DNA from: Trichopria drosophilae
Taxonomy: Eukaryota > Arthropoda > Insecta > Hymenoptera > Diapriidae
Assembly: GCA_030407085.1 (NCBI GenBank)
Contig: CM059587.1
Coordinates: 72,467,001-72,531,000 of the forward strand
Length of the DNA stretch: 64,000 bases
Direction: 5' to 3'
Shown: piece by piece, positions 60,739 through 64,000 of the stretch
Layout of the letters: every line of letters starts with the position of its first letter
Numbering within the stretch: the stretch's first letter is position 1
Translations under genes and position numbers: made by a program
The notes under the pieces: model-generated
What the model saw: only the letters and a program-made list of their open reading frames with translations
Database searches by the model: none
What the model was told of the DNA's origin: nothing

Positions 60739-60983
60739 TACACGGGGACAATTTTTCTTGGAAACTGTACCATTTAAAATGATAATTTTGGGACAAACTT
60801 ACTTAATGAGAAAAAGTTCCGTTTGTCTGATAAAACTGACTAAAACTGAGATTTTACTGTAAAAATTGTAATTAAATGTAGGAATTTTTACCAGCAAAAT
60901 ATCAATTTTCTCTATTCTAGTACAAGTCCATCCCCAAACGACCATCTGAAATGGTAAAATTTCCAAGAATTTGTCTGCGTGTA
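60739..60983. mobile_element. MITE with TACACG ends
   Basis: The left end TACACGGGGACAATTTTTCT and inverted right end TACACGCAGACAAATTCTTG continue in parallel (TTGGAAA, TACCATTT). If TA is the target duplication, the element proper starts CACG. Total 245 bp. Confidence 0.72.
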
Positions 60984-60989
60984 ATATGG

Positions 60990-63710
60990 TTTGAATGATT
61001 GAATTGTGTTAATTAGTTTATTTATTTATGTCATGGTGAATACCTTTAGGTAACAAAATTTACGTACACAATTACTACAATTTCTCACGCAATTGTGTAC
61101 GTTAAATACAACGAGTTTCATGTTAAAATTGCAATAAGTTGTATAGTAAATGTCAATAAAGTGGTACAATGATTATATCAAGGTGAATAGTACATAATTT
61201 TTTCTGACAATTAAATGATAAAATGGCACGTACATAATTTCAGTAGAATGAATTAGATTAATCGGGTACCAAATGCAAGATAGCCAAAGTATTGTTACTA
61301 TTTGACAAATATTTGATAATATTATAGTTATATAAGTAGACATGAAGAATGGCATAAAGAAAAATATAATTGAATCACAAAGTAATCAAAGATATTTAAG
61401 AACCCTGAGGATCTGAATATAGAAAATTACAATAATTATACGGAAATGGGATTAAAGAGGTCGAAAACATTGAATAAGCTATAAGATCTAAATTTTATCG
61501 TTCAAGTGGGCACCTGCATAAAGAAGTATCCCGTTTTATTGGTGAGCATACAAATGAGAAAAAGCAAATGCACACACGATTGTTTACTATAAAAGTACAT
61601 GGCCTGACAGAACGAAGCTTACTCATGTGTTTCTCGGATGTCACGGTCTATCTTTTACTCCAATTTATACATAACAGTCCTAAACCAATATACCCTACCG
61701 TGCTCTTAATAAAACAGAAAGCTTACTGTGTTGTCATATTTGTAGGTTATAAGCCCTTTGACATCCTATGTCATTTTGACTAAAGTAATTTAATGCAGCC
61801 TGAAGCGATAAAAAGCTTAGCTGATTATTTAGGCATTCAACTTCAGGTAACTTTATAGATGGCGTGGAGTACCTTTGCCTATTAGTTTACGCAAGTGGTT
61901 ACGAAAATCCCTAATCAGTAAACTAAAATCAAAATGTACTCAATACTATTGTGTTTACGGAATCGCATTCTTGACGTTCAATTCTGTTATATCTTTAATT
62001 TGTTTACATTTGTTTTTATTGATTATGAAACTTTGGAAATATTTACAATTATGGTATATATATATATATGAAATGCAGCGAAACTCCTTTTATTTTTATA
62101 TATAAAATGATTCGAAGTATATTCCTTTTAAGCGAAATGTGATGAATGCTAATGCGTATTACATTTTTATCGCCATTAAAAATTTGTAATTTTTTTATTA
62201 AACAGAATAAGAAAACATACAGAAAGTACAGACCAATTCTGTCGTAAATAGTATCACTTTTTAAAATAACAAAAATAATATTGAAAATAATAATAATAAA
62301 GATCTGAATCTATTATCTCAATTTAAATTTATTTGGAAATTTTGATTTGGATAAAATAAATGTTTTGCTAATTAATTTATTAAATTACATATTATTAAAA
62401 CAAACAGTATGGTACTACATCTAACATTTTTTTTTCTTTCTCGATTAGCAGCATTTACTAATAATTGGTAAACTTTTACCAGTTCCGATTTAGATACACG
62501 CGAGTGTAGAACAGGAAAAATAAAAAAAAAGTAACCGAACGAACGAGCAAGCACACGAGCATATGAATAACGGACATTTCGCAGTTTATGCATTGCAACA
62601 ATGTCGAATTCGATACACGATAAAATAAAAATATAACAGTATAAAGCTGAAATAATGAGTCTATTTTATTCTATTTTAGCAGAATGGTCATATGGTTTTT
62701 ATTCATATGGACGAAACATAAATTAGAAAATCGACATAAATTAATGTCTTCATGTTTCACAGGAAGATATATTTAATTTAATTGTTTTATAAACGTAAAA
62801 CATGCGAAATAAAATGTATTTCTAATTAATGACGTAAGGATGCACCAGAATCATTAATAATTGGTATTTACTAAAAATTGCTAATGGTAATATCTTGGTT
62901 TTTTAATATTGATATTAGTCATTACACTCTCAAATCTTAAGTAGTAGAATTTTAAGAACTATCAGGTGCAAATAAATTTAAATGATTAGTGTAAAAAAAT
63001 GGATTGTTACGGGATAGTAAGAATTAATGTAACATTATAATATAATAAAGTAATGGTTATTGCAAATGCAGTGACCAATTCAAAATATAAAATTGTCTCA
63101 GGATTTTGATTATGTTTATTTGTATTTGAATATCAATGAAATAAACGTTTAAAATATTTGTCTTAATATGACACTTTTGTCCACACCTTAAAGACATTTT
63201 GATGATCATTTTTTCAACTCGTTTGTTAAAAAAACACCATTTCTACTTTTGAACAAACATTTTGAAAGAGCGCTATTGAATTTTTTACAATTCTGGACTC
63301 CAAATCCACATTTAATAACACCAAAAATATAGGGAACCTTGTATTGTTGATATCGCATGTTTAAAGGTTTTATTTTCTAACTAGTTGGTCGAAAAACATT
63401 ATTTCTGCCTTTTAACCGCCATTTTGAATCGACCATCTTGAATTTTGTCTTTCTCACTTCAAAATCGTATTCAGCAACCTCAAATATCTGGAAATCTATC
63501 ATCGTTTAGTTCAAAGGTTTGTAACGTTAATTTGTCCAAGTAGTTTGTTCAAAATCCATATTTTTACTTTTGTATGGACATTTTGAATTCGAAGTCTTGC
63601 ATTTTTCAACTTTAAATTAAGATACGAAATCAAGGACCTGATTTCTATGACATTCCGATTGTCAACGGAAAAGTTTGCTTCTTGATATTCGTCAATTTAC
63701 ATCAGCCATT
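60990..63710. other. AT-rich DNA with a (TA)n tract and GATTCGTAATC-family fragments
   Basis: (TA)n lies at 62055-62069. CGCCATTTTGAATCGACCAT (63417) and TCGTATTCAGCAACCTCAAA (63464) are degenerate members of the 52.8 kb family. Open frames here show no domain. Confidence 0.45.
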
Positions 63711-63714
63711 GCTG

Positions 63715-63768
63715 GTCGAAAAACCGAAAGTTAAAAAGCCGAAAGTCAAAAACCCATGAATCAAAAAA
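63715..63768 (+). repeat. CCGACAGTC-family repeat, last copy
   Basis: GGTCGAAAAACCGAAAGTTA, AAAAGCCGAAAGTCAAAAAC show the same phrase with CCGAAAGT in place of CCGACAGT. Confidence 0.6.
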
Positions 63769-64000
63769 CTTTGTTGCGTAATTTAATAACGAAGTATTGT
63801 CATAATATTTATTGTATTTATTGCTTCAAATTATTAAATATAATAATCAGTCACTTCATTGCAAGCTGCTACAAAAAGAAGAACGTCGAAACGTTGTCAA
63901 AATCAATGAATGGTAGCAAGCTAACATCTCTAGAGAGCATTACCTTTCTTAAAGAAAACCCCGCGAAGAAGGCAGCAACAAGAGAAAAACAAGCAACAAA

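Noticed and set aside
1..64000. CRISPR arrays, operons, bacterial genes or an endogenous virus
   Set aside because: Repeats are irregular, lack spacer structure, and no prokaryotic or viral reading frames are present.

Overview
The window looks like nuclear DNA from an insect. It is strongly AT-rich, has one clean multi-exon gene, and is otherwise filled with short, decayed, mostly non-autonomous repeats. The evidence for insect DNA is: eukaryotic splice sites in the only convincing gene; short runs of the insect-type telomere unit CCTAA/TTAGG inside the sequence; dense foldback elements and MITEs; and islands of CpG-rich DNA that look like promoters or first exons in an AT-rich background. 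I cannot name the species. A hymenopteran or a similar AT-rich insect genome fits, but that is inference.

Gene content is very low. One gene is well supported: a minus-strand, four-exon gene at 3353-4658. It encodes a secreted, helix-rich protein of 217 residues, and it has a TATA box, an initiator-like site and a possible poly(A) signal. Nearly all other open frames are short and AT-driven, and I do not regard them as genes. No open frame of 60 codons or more occurs between about 25.9 and 30.0 kb or between about 53.2 and 57.8 kb. Three GC/CpG-rich islands (about 23.3-23.8, 30.9-31.8 and 51.3-52.5 kb) stand out. They probably mark promoters or 5' exons of genes whose bodies lie mostly outside the window or across long introns. 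The 31 kb island carries three CCAAT boxes, a CRE and a TATA-like site; the 51-52 kb island ends in a strong splice donor.

Layout: 0-2.1 kb, a minisatellite, a TIR element and a dispersed repeat. 3.3-4.7 kb, the secreted-protein gene. 7.5-13.2 kb, several dispersed repeats, a hammerhead-ribozyme-like motif and a foldback cluster. 14.4-18.9 kb, palindromic satellite-like units, three inverted repeats (one about 690 bp) and a possible solo LTR. 22.5-26.4 kb, clean MITEs, one CpG island and a nested MITE-in-MITE insertion. 29.4-33.5 kb, tandem duplications, a CpG-island promoter and a 572 bp TIR element. 35-46 kb, more foldbacks, MITEs and a tRNA-like SINE remnant. 47.9-52.5 kb, dispersed repeats leading into the largest CpG island. 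52.8-61.0 kb, a minisatellite family, tRNA-like remnants and another MITE. 61-64 kb, almost featureless AT-rich DNA with one repeat near the end.

I found no multi-gene system. The most interesting material is structural: repeat families that recur in both orientations over the 64 kb, hairpin-forming loci, three loci with hammerhead-like motifs, and one insertion whose relative age can be read from the sequence. All comparisons were made by eye, so percentage identities are not given as measurements.
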